From assembly GCA_025924435.1 (NCBI GenBank), contig JAICIL010000283.1, positions 1 through 5,940 on the forward strand: a stretch of 5,940 bases of DNA, given 5' to 3'. The position numbers and the translations under genes are program-made. Of this stretch, positions 1 to 5,853 are shown piece by piece (within the stretch, counting starts at the first letter, position 1; each line of letters opens with the position of its first letter). This stretch comes from Chloroflexia bacterium. GTDB lineage: Bacteria; Chloroflexota; Chloroflexia; Thermomicrobiales; JALYUS01. Below the pieces are notes generated by a model that saw only the letters and a program-made list of their open reading frames with translations, had not been told where the DNA came from and did not search any database.

Positions 1-110
1 GGGTTTTGTGTTTTCTTGCCGCCGCGGCCCCCCCGGGGGGGGGGGGCGTCCCCGCGCCGGCCCCCGCGGGCGGCGCTCCCCCCCCCCCCCGCTCCCGGAT
101 TCGGGCCCCG
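1..110. other. Low-complexity C/G homopolymer tract at window edge
   Basis: This stretch is dominated by homopolymer runs: C then a long G run around 28-46, and a run of about 13 C around 78-90, separated by short GC-only words. No gene, RNA or regulatory signal can be supported here. Any reading frame through it gives a Pro/Gly/Ala-rich product with no domain character. The pattern is typical of a poorly resolved contig end, although a genuine GC-skewed tract cannot be excluded from one sequence. Confidence 0.6.
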
Positions 111-147
111 AACCTGCGGTCCGGGATTGAGATGAAGGAGGTGGACC

Positions 148-269
148 ATGCTACGGCGAGACGACGGGGCGGACTGGTTGGTCATCACGCAACCGGAGCA
201 CGCCGTGCTCTCGGGGCGGCTCGCGCAGGCTGGAAAGCCCGCGCTCCCGGAGTGGACCGGGCAGAATGA
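148..269 (+). pseudogene. Remnant of a DUF3891-like gene (N-terminal fragment)
   Basis: An ATG at 148 is preceded by a near-perfect Shine-Dalgarno (AAGGAGG, 135-141) at 6-nt spacing, so this was once a real translation start. The first ~30 codons (LRRDDGADWLVITQPEHAVL, then SGRLAQA) resemble the N-terminus of DUF3891 proteins, which I recall opening with an RR..DGW.LITQ.DHA.L...LA pattern. The function of that family is unknown to me. DUF3891 proteins are usually over 200 residues, but here the resemblance stops after about 32 residues. At 'gcaggctgg' a one-base shift would restore an AW dipeptide expected at this point, but that frame ends at 267-269, so the gene is broken in either frame. 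In its own frame the fragment stays open into the downstream sugar transferase. The family assignment is from memory. Confidence 0.42.
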
Positions 270-321
270 TACAAATCAATCGCCCCGAAGAGAGTCCTCC
301 GCGCTGCTTGTCGCCGTTTCT

Positions 322-335
322 AGTGTACGTACACT
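322..335. promoter_or_regulatory. Perfect 14-bp palindrome, probable operator
   Basis: AGTGTACGTACACT is an exact self-complementary 14-mer, and the flanking bases do not extend the symmetry. It lies immediately upstream of an extended -10 element and covers the place where a -35 box would fall. That is a usual position for a dimeric repressor or activator site controlling the sugar transferase gene. The regulator family cannot be named from this site and no regulator gene is present in the window. Confidence 0.5.
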
Positions 336-343
336 TTGTGATG

Positions 344-352
344 TGCTATACT
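344..352 (+). promoter_or_regulatory. Extended -10 promoter for the sugar transferase
   Basis: TGCTATACT contains a TATACT hexamer (347-352, 5 of 6 to the sigma-70-type consensus) preceded by TG at the extended -10 position. The matching -35 window (about 324-329) has no good hexamer and is occupied by the 14-bp palindrome. An extended -10 promoter or activator dependence would explain this. Transcription would start near 358-360, leaving a leader of about 65 nt before the GTG start at 424. Confidence 0.5.
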
Positions 353-423
353 CAGCCGCGAGCGTCGCGGATGGGGAAGATTCGGCGTGCGCGAGAGACG
401 AGCGGTGGAGGTGGGACGATATC

Positions 424-1938
424 GTGTCGGTGATTGAGCGAGAACGCATCGTATCGCCGTCTGTTCCACCGGTGCGCGGCGCGCGCGCCGTACATTCGCG
501 CTGGTTCGAACCGCTCGGCATCCTCACCCTCATGCTCCTCGACGCCTTCACCGTCGCGCTCGCCTTCCGGCTCGCATACTGGGCGCGCTATACGGCGCAA
601 CTCGGCGGCGCGGTTGAAGCGTACAACATCCAGCGTCTCGATGATTACCGCTTCTATGCGATCCTGCTGGTCGGCACGATCGTCGTTGCGTTCGGCGTCC
701 GCGGTCTGTATCGCCTGCCGCGCGGCACGACCTTTCTGGCCGAGGTGACGATGGCATGGGGCGCGGTGACCGTCGCCAATGCCGCCGTGCTGGTGATCGT
801 CTTCTTGCAGCCGGAGTTCGTCTCCTCGCGCCTCTTTGTCATCTACGCGTGGGGGACGATCCTGCTCTTTGTGACGCTCGAACGCGGCGTCCGGCGGCTG
901 GTGCGCGATCAACTCTGGCAACGCGGCATCGGCGTGGAGCGGGCGGTCGTCGTCGGTTCCGGCCCGGCGGCGCAGCGGGTGATGAGTTACCTCGCGACGC
1001 ACAACGATCTCGGGTTCCATCTCGTCGGCTTCGTTGATGACCGCCCCGTCGCGGACGATTGGGCGATCGCGACGAGCCGCAGTATCATGCGGCCGCAGCG
1101 GCTGGGCGAGAGCGAGACACTTGCCCAGGTCATCGAGGATGCAGGCATTTCCGAGGTCGTCATCGCCTTACCACCCCAGGCGCACGATAGCATCCTGAGC
1201 GTCATCACGACCTGCCGGGACGCGGATGTCGGCTTCCAACTCGTGCCCGATGTCTTCGAACTCTCGCTCGGCCGCGTGCAGATCAACGAATTGAACGGCG
1301 TGCCGCTGATCAGCGTGCGCGCGAGCCGCCTCCGTGGCTGGAACCTCTGGATCAAGCGCGGCGTGGACGCCCTCGGCGCGGCCGTGGCGCTCGCCGTCAT
1401 GGCGATCCCGATGCTCGTCATCGCGCTCGCCATCCGGATTGATACGCCCGGTCGGATTCTCATTCGGCAAGTGCGCGTCGGGAAGGATCGCAAGCACTTC
1501 ACCTGCTACAAGTTCCGCTCGATGCGGCAGGATGCGCCGCAGTTGGAGGAAGAAGTCCTGTCGCTCGGCAACGGCGATGCCCGGCTGCGCAAGCACAAGG
1601 AGGATCCGCGCCGCACGCGCGTCGGTCGCTTCATCCGCCGCACGAGCCTCGATGAGTTGCCCCAGTTGTTCAACGTCCTGATCGGCAAGATGAGCCTCGT
1701 CGGCCCCCGGCCGCAGGTGCCGGACGAAGTGGCGCACTACGAGCCGTGGCACCATCAGCGGCTCGCCGTCACGCCCGGCATCACCGGCCTCTGGCAGGTT
1801 TCCGGCCGCAGCGACCTGACCTTCGAGGAGATGGTCCGCCTCGACATCTACTACGCCGAGAACTGGTCCGTCCGCCTCGACCTCGAAATCTTGCTGCGCA
1901 CCCCGCGCGCCGTCCTCAGTATGCGCGGCGCGTATTAG
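424..1938 (+). CDS. Membrane polyprenyl-phosphate glycosyl-1-phosphate transferase (bacterial sugar transferase)
   Basis: This is probably the initiating enzyme of exopolysaccharide assembly. It transfers a sugar-1-phosphate from a nucleotide sugar to undecaprenyl phosphate at the inner face of the membrane. The product is 504 residues from GTG 424, normal for the long WbaP/WcaJ-like form. Four hydrophobic segments occupy roughly residues 30-145. A Rossmann-like domain follows ([12 protein letters not shown], about 170-290), then a membrane-embedded helix near 312-335 and the catalytic sugar-transferase domain. That domain shows KFRSM (363-367), the Asp-Glu dyad in SLDELPQL (D410, E411), GPRPQ (P428 onward) and [15 protein letters not shown]. 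The frame stays open back to ATG 148, but that part resembles another family and the promoter lies inside it. GTG 424 has GGAGGTGGG (407-415) at suitable spacing, so I prefer it; GTG 430 is possible. The sugar specificity is not readable. The glycosyltransferase starts 80 nt downstream. Confidence 0.93.
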   Translation: MSVIERERIVSPSVPPVRGARAVHSRWFEPLGILTLMLLDAFTVALAFRLAYWARYTAQLGGAVEAYNIQRLDDYRFYAILLVGTIVVAFGVRGLYRLPRGTTFLAEVTMAWGAVTVANAAVLVIVFLQPEFVSSRLFVIYAWGTILLFVTLERGVRRLVRDQLWQRGIGVERAVVVGSGPAAQRVMSYLATHNDLGFHLVGFVDDRPVADDWAIATSRSIMRPQRLGESETLAQVIEDAGISEVVIALPPQAHDSILSVITTCRDADVGFQLVPDVFELSLGRVQINELNGVPLISVRASRLRGWNLWIKRGVDALGAAVALAVMAIPMLVIALAIRIDTPGRILIRQVRVGKDRKHFTCYKFRSMRQDAPQLEEEVLSLGNGDARLRKHKEDPRRTRVGRFIRRTSLDELPQLFNVLIGKMSLVGPRPQVPDEVAHYEPWHHQRLAVTPGITGLWQVSGRSDLTFEEMVRLDIYYAENWSVRLDLEILLRTPRAVLSMRGAY

Positions 1939-2075
1939 GGAAGGGCTGAGGACTGAGCGAGATCAGGTCGGGATCGGTAAGATTCCTCCGCCCTCTAAGA
2001 AGGATTGGGAACGCACATATGGTGACGGATGCCTCCGAAACCTCAGTCCTCAGTCCTCAGTCCTCAGTCCTTCCC
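1938..2075. repeat. Long inverted repeat flanking the glycosyltransferase start (arms 1938-1957 and 2056-2075)
   Basis: The arm at 1938-1957, beginning at the last base of the sugar transferase stop codon, is the reverse complement of 2056-2075 at 19 of 20 positions. The one mismatch would be a G-U pair in RNA. The 98-nt interval holds the weak ribosome site (AGAAGGA, about 1998-2004) and the ATG at 2019. A transcript crossing both genes could therefore fold into a 20-bp stem with the start in its loop. The right arm is part of the CCTCAGT tandem repeat. The pairing is seen directly; any effect on translation or transcript ends is inference. Confidence 0.65.
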
Positions 2076-3218
2076 CCCGTTGCGCTAGCGCACGACTATC
2101 TCAACCAAAATGGCGGCGCGGAACGTGTCGTGGAACAATTGCATATCCTTTTCCCCGATGCCCCTTTGTATACGAGTATCTACGACCGCGAGCGGATGCC
2201 CGCGGCGTACCGGGGATGGGATATTCACTCGTCGTTCATGCAGCATTTGCCGGGGGTGATGCGGCATCATCAGCCGTATTTGCCGCTCTATCCGCTGGCG
2301 ATGGCGCGTTTCAACCTCGCCGATTATCCGCTCGTCGTCAGTTCGTCGAGCGCGTTCGGCAAGGGCGTGCGGGTGCCGCCCGGCGCGCTGCACGTCTGCT
2401 ACTGCCACGCGCCGATGCGCTTCGCCTGGAGCTACGAGGCGTACGCCGCGCGGGAGGGGTTCGGGCGCGCGGTGGACGTCGGCATCCGCCCGCTGCTCGC
2501 CGCGCTCCGCCGCTGGGACCGCGCGACCTCCGCGCGCGTGGATCACTTCATCGCCAACTCGCGGACGGTCGCGGTGCGGATCGCGCGGATCTACGGCCGG
2601 GACGCGACGGTCATCTACCCGCCGGTCGAGACCGACCGCTACGCCCCGCCGCCGGGCACGCCGATGGCGCCGGAGCCGTTCTTCTTCCTCGTCTCCCGCC
2701 TCGTGCCGTATAAGCGGATAGACCTCGCCATCCGCGCGGCGAACGCGCTCGGCGTCCGGCTGGAGATCGCCAGCACCGGGCGGGATCGGGAGGCGCTCGA
2801 AGCGATCGCCGGGCCGACCGTCCGCTTCCTCGGCTGGATTTCCGATGCGGAGAAGCGCGAGAAGTACGCCCGCTGCACCGCGACGCTCTTCCCCGCCGAG
2901 GACGATTTCGGCATCGCCCAACTGGAAGCGATGGCGGCGGGGCGGCCGGTCGTCGCCTACGGCCGGGGCGGCTCGGCGGAGACGGTGCGCGACGGCGTGA
3001 CGGGCGTCCTCTTCCCCGAACAGACCGTCGGGGCGATGATGGACGCCATGCGCCGCGCCCAATGCCACTCGTGGGATCGCGCGGTGATCATCGCCCACGC
3101 GCGCCGCTTCGATGCCGCCGTCTTCCGCACGCGCATGCGCGATTTCCTTGCGGATGCCTGGCGGAGGCGCGGAGATCGTGCCGCGGACGAACGTATATGT
3201 CAGCGGCTTGTTCGGTGA
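2019..3218 (+). CDS. GT4-family glycosyltransferase, WbaZ-like, with a heptamer repeat in its 5' coding end
   Basis: This is a retaining GT-B glycosyltransferase (family GT4) that would add a sugar from a nucleotide donor to the growing lipid-linked glycan on the cytoplasmic side of the membrane. The 399-residue length is normal. The N-terminal acceptor domain shows AHDYLNQNGGAERVVE (24-39), LYTSIYD, SSSSAFGKGV and CYCHAPMRFAW, a set I associate with WbaZ-type mannosyltransferases. The C-terminal donor domain shows SRLVPYKRID (K232) and the E-x7-E motif EDDFGIAQLE (E294, E302), followed by AMAAGRPVVAYGRGG. The start is ATG 2019 with a weak AGAAGGA upstream; GTG 2022 is the alternative. No start codon exists between the repeat and the conserved HDY, so codons 8-17 come from four CCTCAGT copies, giving a Ser/Pro/Val-rich leader not expected in the family. 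It probably shares a transcript with the upstream sugar transferase. Confidence 0.93.
   Translation: MVTDASETSVLSPQSSVLPPVALAHDYLNQNGGAERVVEQLHILFPDAPLYTSIYDRERMPAAYRGWDIHSSFMQHLPGVMRHHQPYLPLYPLAMARFNLADYPLVVSSSSAFGKGVRVPPGALHVCYCHAPMRFAWSYEAYAAREGFGRAVDVGIRPLLAALRRWDRATSARVDHFIANSRTVAVRIARIYGRDATVIYPPVETDRYAPPPGTPMAPEPFFFLVSRLVPYKRIDLAIRAANALGVRLEIASTGRDREALEAIAGPTVRFLGWISDAEKREKYARCTATLFPAEDDFGIAQLEAMAAGRPVVAYGRGGSAETVRDGVTGVLFPEQTVGAMMDAMRRAQCHSWDRAVIIAHARRFDAAVFRTRMRDFLADAWRRRGDRAADERICQRLVR
2041..2068 (+). repeat. Tandem heptamer repeat (CCTCAGT)x4 inside a coding region
   Basis: Four exact head-to-tail copies of CCTCAGT are followed by a partial CCT. They lie within codons 8-17 of the glycosyltransferase. 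Each unit is 7 bp, so gain or loss of one copy changes the reading frame. One fewer copy brings TAG at 2086-2088 into frame. One extra copy reads a nonsense frame that stays open until about 2713. Related motif copies occur in inverted orientation at 1946-1957 (12 of 12) and 4812-4822 (11 of 11). Confidence 0.9.
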
Positions 3219-3229
3219 AGTGGATGCGG

Positions 3230-3258
3230 TTGCAATACGACGACAAATTGACTACATT
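3230..3258 (+). promoter_or_regulatory. Probable promoter of the toxin-antitoxin pair
   Basis: TTGCAA (3230-3235, 4 of 6 to TTGACA) and TACATT (3253-3258, 4 of 6 to TATAAT) are separated by exactly 17 nt in a stretch that is clearly richer in A and T than its surroundings. The antitoxin start lies 27 nt after the -10. TTGCA occurs twice (3230-3234 and 3258-3262), and TGCATGCA (3259-3266) is a perfect 8-bp palindrome. These could be binding sites for the ribbon-helix-helix antitoxin acting on its own promoter, as such antitoxins usually do. The operator role is inferred. Confidence 0.42.
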
Positions 3259-3284
3259 TGCATGCACCACGTTTGGAGATTGTC

Positions 3285-3587
3285 ATGGCACGAGAACCGA
3301 TGAGCGTCCGGCTCACCGATGATGCACGCCACTTGCTCGCCCAGCTCTCGGCTGAACTTGGTGTCAGCAAGAGTGATGTGATCGAACTCGCGATCCGCGA
3401 GAAAGCGCGACGGTCGCACGATGAAGATTCCTGGGCCTTGACGCCGGTGTTTCGCGCGCGGCTGGAACGCGCTCGCACCAGTCCGGTACTCACTGGTGTC
3501 ACGGAAGAGGATGTGGAAGCGGTCATCGCGGCGGACGATCCTCAGGCAGCCGCACGGGACTTGATCGCGCGAATGACGCATGCCTGA
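3285..3587 (+). CDS. Ribbon-helix-helix antitoxin
   Basis: This is a 100-residue protein whose N-terminus fits a ribbon-helix-helix DNA-binding domain. MSVRLTD (6-12) forms the strand, DARHLLAQLSAELG (13-26) helix A, and SKSDVIELAIREKARR (28-43) helix B after the typical turn. Such domains dimerise and bind operator DNA. The remainder (about 44-100) is acidic and charged, with TEEDVEAVIAADD near the end, as expected for the segment that wraps and neutralises a toxin. ATG 3285 is chosen because GGAG (3275-3278) lies 6 nt upstream; ATG 3300 and an upstream ATG at 3258 are less well supported. Its stop codon overlaps the start of the downstream toxin gene by 8 nt, the coupled arrangement typical of type II modules. 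Pairing with the toxin is inferred from this layout and from the toxin's own similarity. Confidence 0.78.
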   Translation: MAREPMSVRLTDDARHLLAQLSAELGVSKSDVIELAIREKARRSHDEDSWALTPVFRARLERARTSPVLTGVTEEDVEAVIAADDPQAAARDLIARMTHA

Positions 3588-3804
3588 GTATGCGACAGTT
3601 CGCCTCACCGGCGAGTTCGTTGAATCGTTGGTGGGGCGGGACTTCTCGCACAACGAGCGGCATCCCTCTTTGCGTGTTTATCTCCTGCATGGAGATCAGG
3701 CCGGTATCTGGTCCGCATCCGCCTCCGACGAACTGCGGATGACCTTCGAGCGGCTTCCGGACGGCAGGAAACTGATGCTGCTCTGTAGTCGGCATTATCA
3801 ATAA
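3580..3804 (+). CDS. RelE/ParE-superfamily toxin (compact, 74 residues)
   Basis: This is a probable type II toxin of the RelE/ParE fold, most likely a ribosome-dependent mRNA endonuclease by family analogy. The C-terminal half carries the recognisable sheet: HPSLRVYLLHGDQAGIWSAS (28-47), then SDELRMTFERL (49-59), then RKLMLLCSRHYQ (63-74). The pattern 'HPSLR-hydrophobic-L-G-GIWS...LR..F...H' is shared by YafQ/HigB/RelE-like toxins, in which basic residues and a C-terminal His or Tyr act in catalysis; R32, R53, R71, H72 and Y73 are candidates. The section before HPSLR is only 27 residues, shorter than the helical hairpin I expect, so this copy may have lost part of a helix and activity is uncertain. 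ATG 3580 overlaps the antitoxin stop, indicating translational coupling. The gene ends TAA followed directly by TGA. Confidence 0.75.
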   Translation: MPEYATVRLTGEFVESLVGRDFSHNERHPSLRVYLLHGDQAGIWSASASDELRMTFERLPDGRKLMLLCSRHYQ

Positions 3805-3837
3805 TGACGCACGACGGGACGATGGAAGGGAGCCGAC

Positions 3838-4881
3838 ATGCGGCTATTGATCCTCGGTGGCACGCTCTTTCTCGGTCGGCATCTGACGCAGGCCGCGCTG
3901 GCGCGGGGGCACGCGGTCACGCTCTTCAATCGCGGGCGGCACAACGCCGATCTCTTCCCCGGCGTCGAGAAATTGCGCGGCGACCGCGACGGCGACCTGA
4001 CCGCGCTCGAAGGCGGGCGGTGGGACGCGGCGATTGACGTGCATGGCCGGGTGCCGCGCATCGTCCGCGCGTCCGCCGCGCTGCTCGCGCCCGCCGTCGG
4101 CCACTACACATTCATCTCCACTACCTCGGTCTATGGCGACCAGAGCATCCGTGGCATGGACGAGAATGCTCCCTTGGCGACGATTGCCGACCCGACCGTC
4201 GAGGACGCGACGGGGCCGAACTACGGGCCGCTCAAAGTGCTGTCTGAGCAGGCGGTGGGGGCGGCGCTGCCGGGCCGCGCGCTCATCATCCGCCCCGGCC
4301 TGATCGTCGGGCCGCACGACCCGACGAACCGCTTCACCTACTGGCCGCGCCGCGTCGCGCAGGGCGGCGATGTGCTCGCGCCGGACGGGCCAAGCCACCC
4401 CGCCCGGTTCATTGATGCCCGCGACCTGGCCGCATGGGCGGTGGAGATGATCGAGTCCGGCGCGACGGGCGTCTACAACGCGCGCGGCCCGAACGAGACG
4501 CTGACCTTCGGGGAATTGCTCGACACCTGCAAGGCGATCACCGGCAGCGACGCGCGCTTCGTCTGGGCGAGCGAGCGATTTCTGCTTAATGCCGGGGTGA
4601 CGCCGTACACGGAGATGCCGCTCTGGATTCCCAATCTGCCGGAGCGCGCGGGCTTCTACTCCATCAGGTCTGAGAAGGCCATCGCCGCCGGGCTGACCTT
4701 CCGCCCCGTCGCGGAAACCGCCCGCGACACCCTCGCCTGGGACGCGACCCAACCGCCGGACGCCCCCCGCCCCTGCGGCCTCCGCCCCGAACGCGAGCGC
4801 GAACTCCTAATAGGACTGAGGAGGGAACCAAATCCCTTCTCACTCCTTGGTCCTTACTCCTGCGTGACGACGAGGCAATGA
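3838..4881 (+). CDS. NAD(P)-dependent epimerase/dehydratase-like protein (atypical SDR)
   Basis: This is a Rossmann-fold short-chain dehydrogenase/reductase-type enzyme of 347 residues. The dinucleotide-binding loop is GGTLFLGRHL (7-16), then NRGRHN, a GDRDGDL segment, and the active-site strand FISTTSVYGD (92-101). The YxxxK pair is Y129 and K133 in NYGPLKVLSEQ. RPGLIVGPHD and the substrate-domain segment PARFIDARDLAAW agree with the epimerase/dehydratase group. The substrate is unknown; a nucleotide sugar would fit the neighbouring glycan genes, but many relatives act elsewhere. ATG 3838 has GGAAGGGAG (3824-3832) 5 nt upstream, and the toxin stop is 33 nt away, so it may be read from the toxin-antitoxin promoter. 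The natural end appears to be near ERELL. The last ~20 residues (from GLRREPN to the stop) are encoded by the 4812-4854 hairpin element and run over the opposite-strand gene's 3' end. Confidence 0.9.
   Translation: MRLLILGGTLFLGRHLTQAALARGHAVTLFNRGRHNADLFPGVEKLRGDRDGDLTALEGGRWDAAIDVHGRVPRIVRASAALLAPAVGHYTFISTTSVYGDQSIRGMDENAPLATIADPTVEDATGPNYGPLKVLSEQAVGAALPGRALIIRPGLIVGPHDPTNRFTYWPRRVAQGGDVLAPDGPSHPARFIDARDLAAWAVEMIESGATGVYNARGPNETLTFGELLDTCKAITGSDARFVWASERFLLNAGVTPYTEMPLWIPNLPERAGFYSIRSEKAIAAGLTFRPVAETARDTLAWDATQPPDAPRPCGLRPERERELLIGLRREPNPFSLLGPYSCVTTRQ
4812..4854. terminator. Hairpin between convergent genes, possible bidirectional terminator
   Basis: Bases 4812-4826 pair with 4840-4854 at 14 of 15 positions (two G-U), with a 13-nt loop. 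An alternative inner stem pairs 4820-4826 with 4833-4839 around a 6-nt loop. The element lies exactly where two convergent genes end and its left arm starts with the same AGGACTGAGGA word found in the CTCAGTC repeat family. Neither side has a run of T, so a classical intrinsic terminator is not shown. It may block read-through or simply be a pair of repeat copies. Confidence 0.4.
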
Positions 4882-5786
4882 ATGGGCGGGAGGCCGTGCC
4901 CGATCTCGGCCCAGGTCGTGCCGCCGTCCGTGCTGCGGACGATGGCGCCTTCGTGCGTGCCGTAGTAGAGGGCGCCGCCGGGGCGACGGTCGGTGTCGTC
5001 CATCGCGATCGCCGTCATGCGGGCGGTCGGCGCGGTCGTGATCGGCCGCCAGATCGGCACGCCCTGCGGCGCGCGATAGAGCGTGCCGTCCACGCAGGTG
5101 AAGAGGTCGTCCGCCGTCGCGCTCACCCAGGTGACCGCGCCCGCCGGGAGGTCAATGTTGCTATCAATCCAGTTGTTGCCGCCGTTGATGCTCCGCCAGA
5201 TGCCGCTCTCCGTCGCGGCGTAGATGTAGGCGCGGTTAGCGGGGTTGACGGCGAGGGCGCGGATACCGGGCGGGCTGCCTTCCACATAGTTCCAGATGTG
5301 GCCGTCGTCGAGGCTGAAGGCCAGCCCTTCGGGGTCAAGCCCGGCGAGGATGCCGTATTTCTCCTCCGGCACGCCGATCACGGCGCGCACGATCCCGCGC
5401 GGTCGGGGCTGCCGCGCGACTTCCTCCGGGTCGCCCCAGAGTTCGCGGAAGGTGTCGAGCCGCTCCCAGCGAGTGCCGCCATCGCCGCTCGCCCAGACCA
5501 TCGCGCGATCCATCCCGGCGTAGATCATCTTCGGCGCGTCCCGGCGGACATGGACACAGTGCGCGTCGCCGCCGACTCGGAAGACCGAGGAACCGCCCGC
5601 GTCGCTCGAACTGTAGATGCCTTCGTTGTCCGCCGCGATGTAGAGCAGGTTCGGGCTGGAGCGGTTGTAGTCCACGGCGACGATCCGCCTGCGTTCGAGC
5701 GTCGTGTTGGTCCGCTGCCAGCCTCGCCGCCCCTCGCGCAGCGTGAACAAACCCCGCTCGGTCCCGACGTAGAGTTGCACCGCCAT
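4854..5786 (-). CDS. Seven-bladed beta-propeller protein with Asp-box (BNR-like) repeats
   Basis: This 310-residue protein is built almost wholly of seven similar units beginning near residues 6, 48, 88, 146, 188, 227 and 273. Each has the form 'YxGTxxGLxxSxDGGxxW'. Five carry a recognisable Asp-box: SSDAGG (60-65), SGDGGTRW (100-107), SLDDGHIW (158-165), SINGGNNW (199-206) and STDGGTTW (285-292). The first and sixth units are degenerate. This matches the sialidase/Ycf48/sortilin-type propeller fold. No catalytic set is recognised, so a binding or scaffold role is more likely than sialidase activity. The start at 5786 is chosen because GGAGAGAGGG lies just upstream; an in-frame ATG at 5882 would add 32 residues of unconvincing sequence. 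No clear signal peptide follows 5786, so it appears cytoplasmic. Its stop codon lies 28 bases inside the convergent SDR gene. Confidence 0.85.
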   Translation of the reverse strand: MAVQLYVGTERGLFTLREGRRGWQRTNTTLERRRIVAVDYNRSSPNLLYIAADNEGIYSSSDAGGSSVFRVGGDAHCVHVRRDAPKMIYAGMDRAMVWASGDGGTRWERLDTFRELWGDPEEVARQPRPRGIVRAVIGVPEEKYGILAGLDPEGLAFSLDDGHIWNYVEGSPPGIRALAVNPANRAYIYAATESGIWRSINGGNNWIDSNIDLPAGAVTWVSATADDLFTCVDGTLYRAPQGVPIWRPITTAPTARMTAIAMDDTDRRPGGALYYGTHEGAIVRSTDGGTTWAEIGHGLPPIHCLVVTQE

Positions 5787-5853
5787 TGCTGCCCTCTCTC
5801 CTGCGCTCCGTCGCGTGCCGCCACCTGCCACCGTTGGTCTGGCGGCGAGGGTG

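Noticed and set aside
352..1020. 222-codon open frame on the minus strand
   Set aside because: It lies wholly antisense to the well-supported sugar transferase. Its product is Arg/Asp/Glu-rich with no recognisable domain, as expected for a shadow frame in GC-rich coding DNA.
1258..1310. tRNA or other structured RNA gene
   Set aside because: No cloverleaf or T-arm signature was found here or elsewhere by eye, and the stretch is inside the sugar transferase coding region.
148..1938. A single 596-residue sugar transferase starting at ATG 148
   Set aside because: The first ~35 residues resemble another family, the next ~57 have no recognisable character, and a promoter plus ribosome site occur inside this stretch. 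GTG 424 gives a normal family length.
2041..2068. CRISPR-like repeat
   Set aside because: The units are contiguous 7-bp repeats with no spacers, and there are no cas genes in the window.
2085..3098. 337-codon open frame on the minus strand
   Set aside because: It is antisense to the glycosyltransferase whose motifs are clear, and its product is a low-complexity Arg/His/Ala/Gly-rich sequence without domain features.
3844..4752. 302-codon open frame on the minus strand
   Set aside because: It is antisense to the SDR gene with its Rossmann and YxxxK motifs. The translated product has no family resemblance.
4812..4862. Confident intrinsic terminator
   Set aside because: The stem is convincing but neither strand has a T-rich tail, so it is kept only as a low-confidence terminator.
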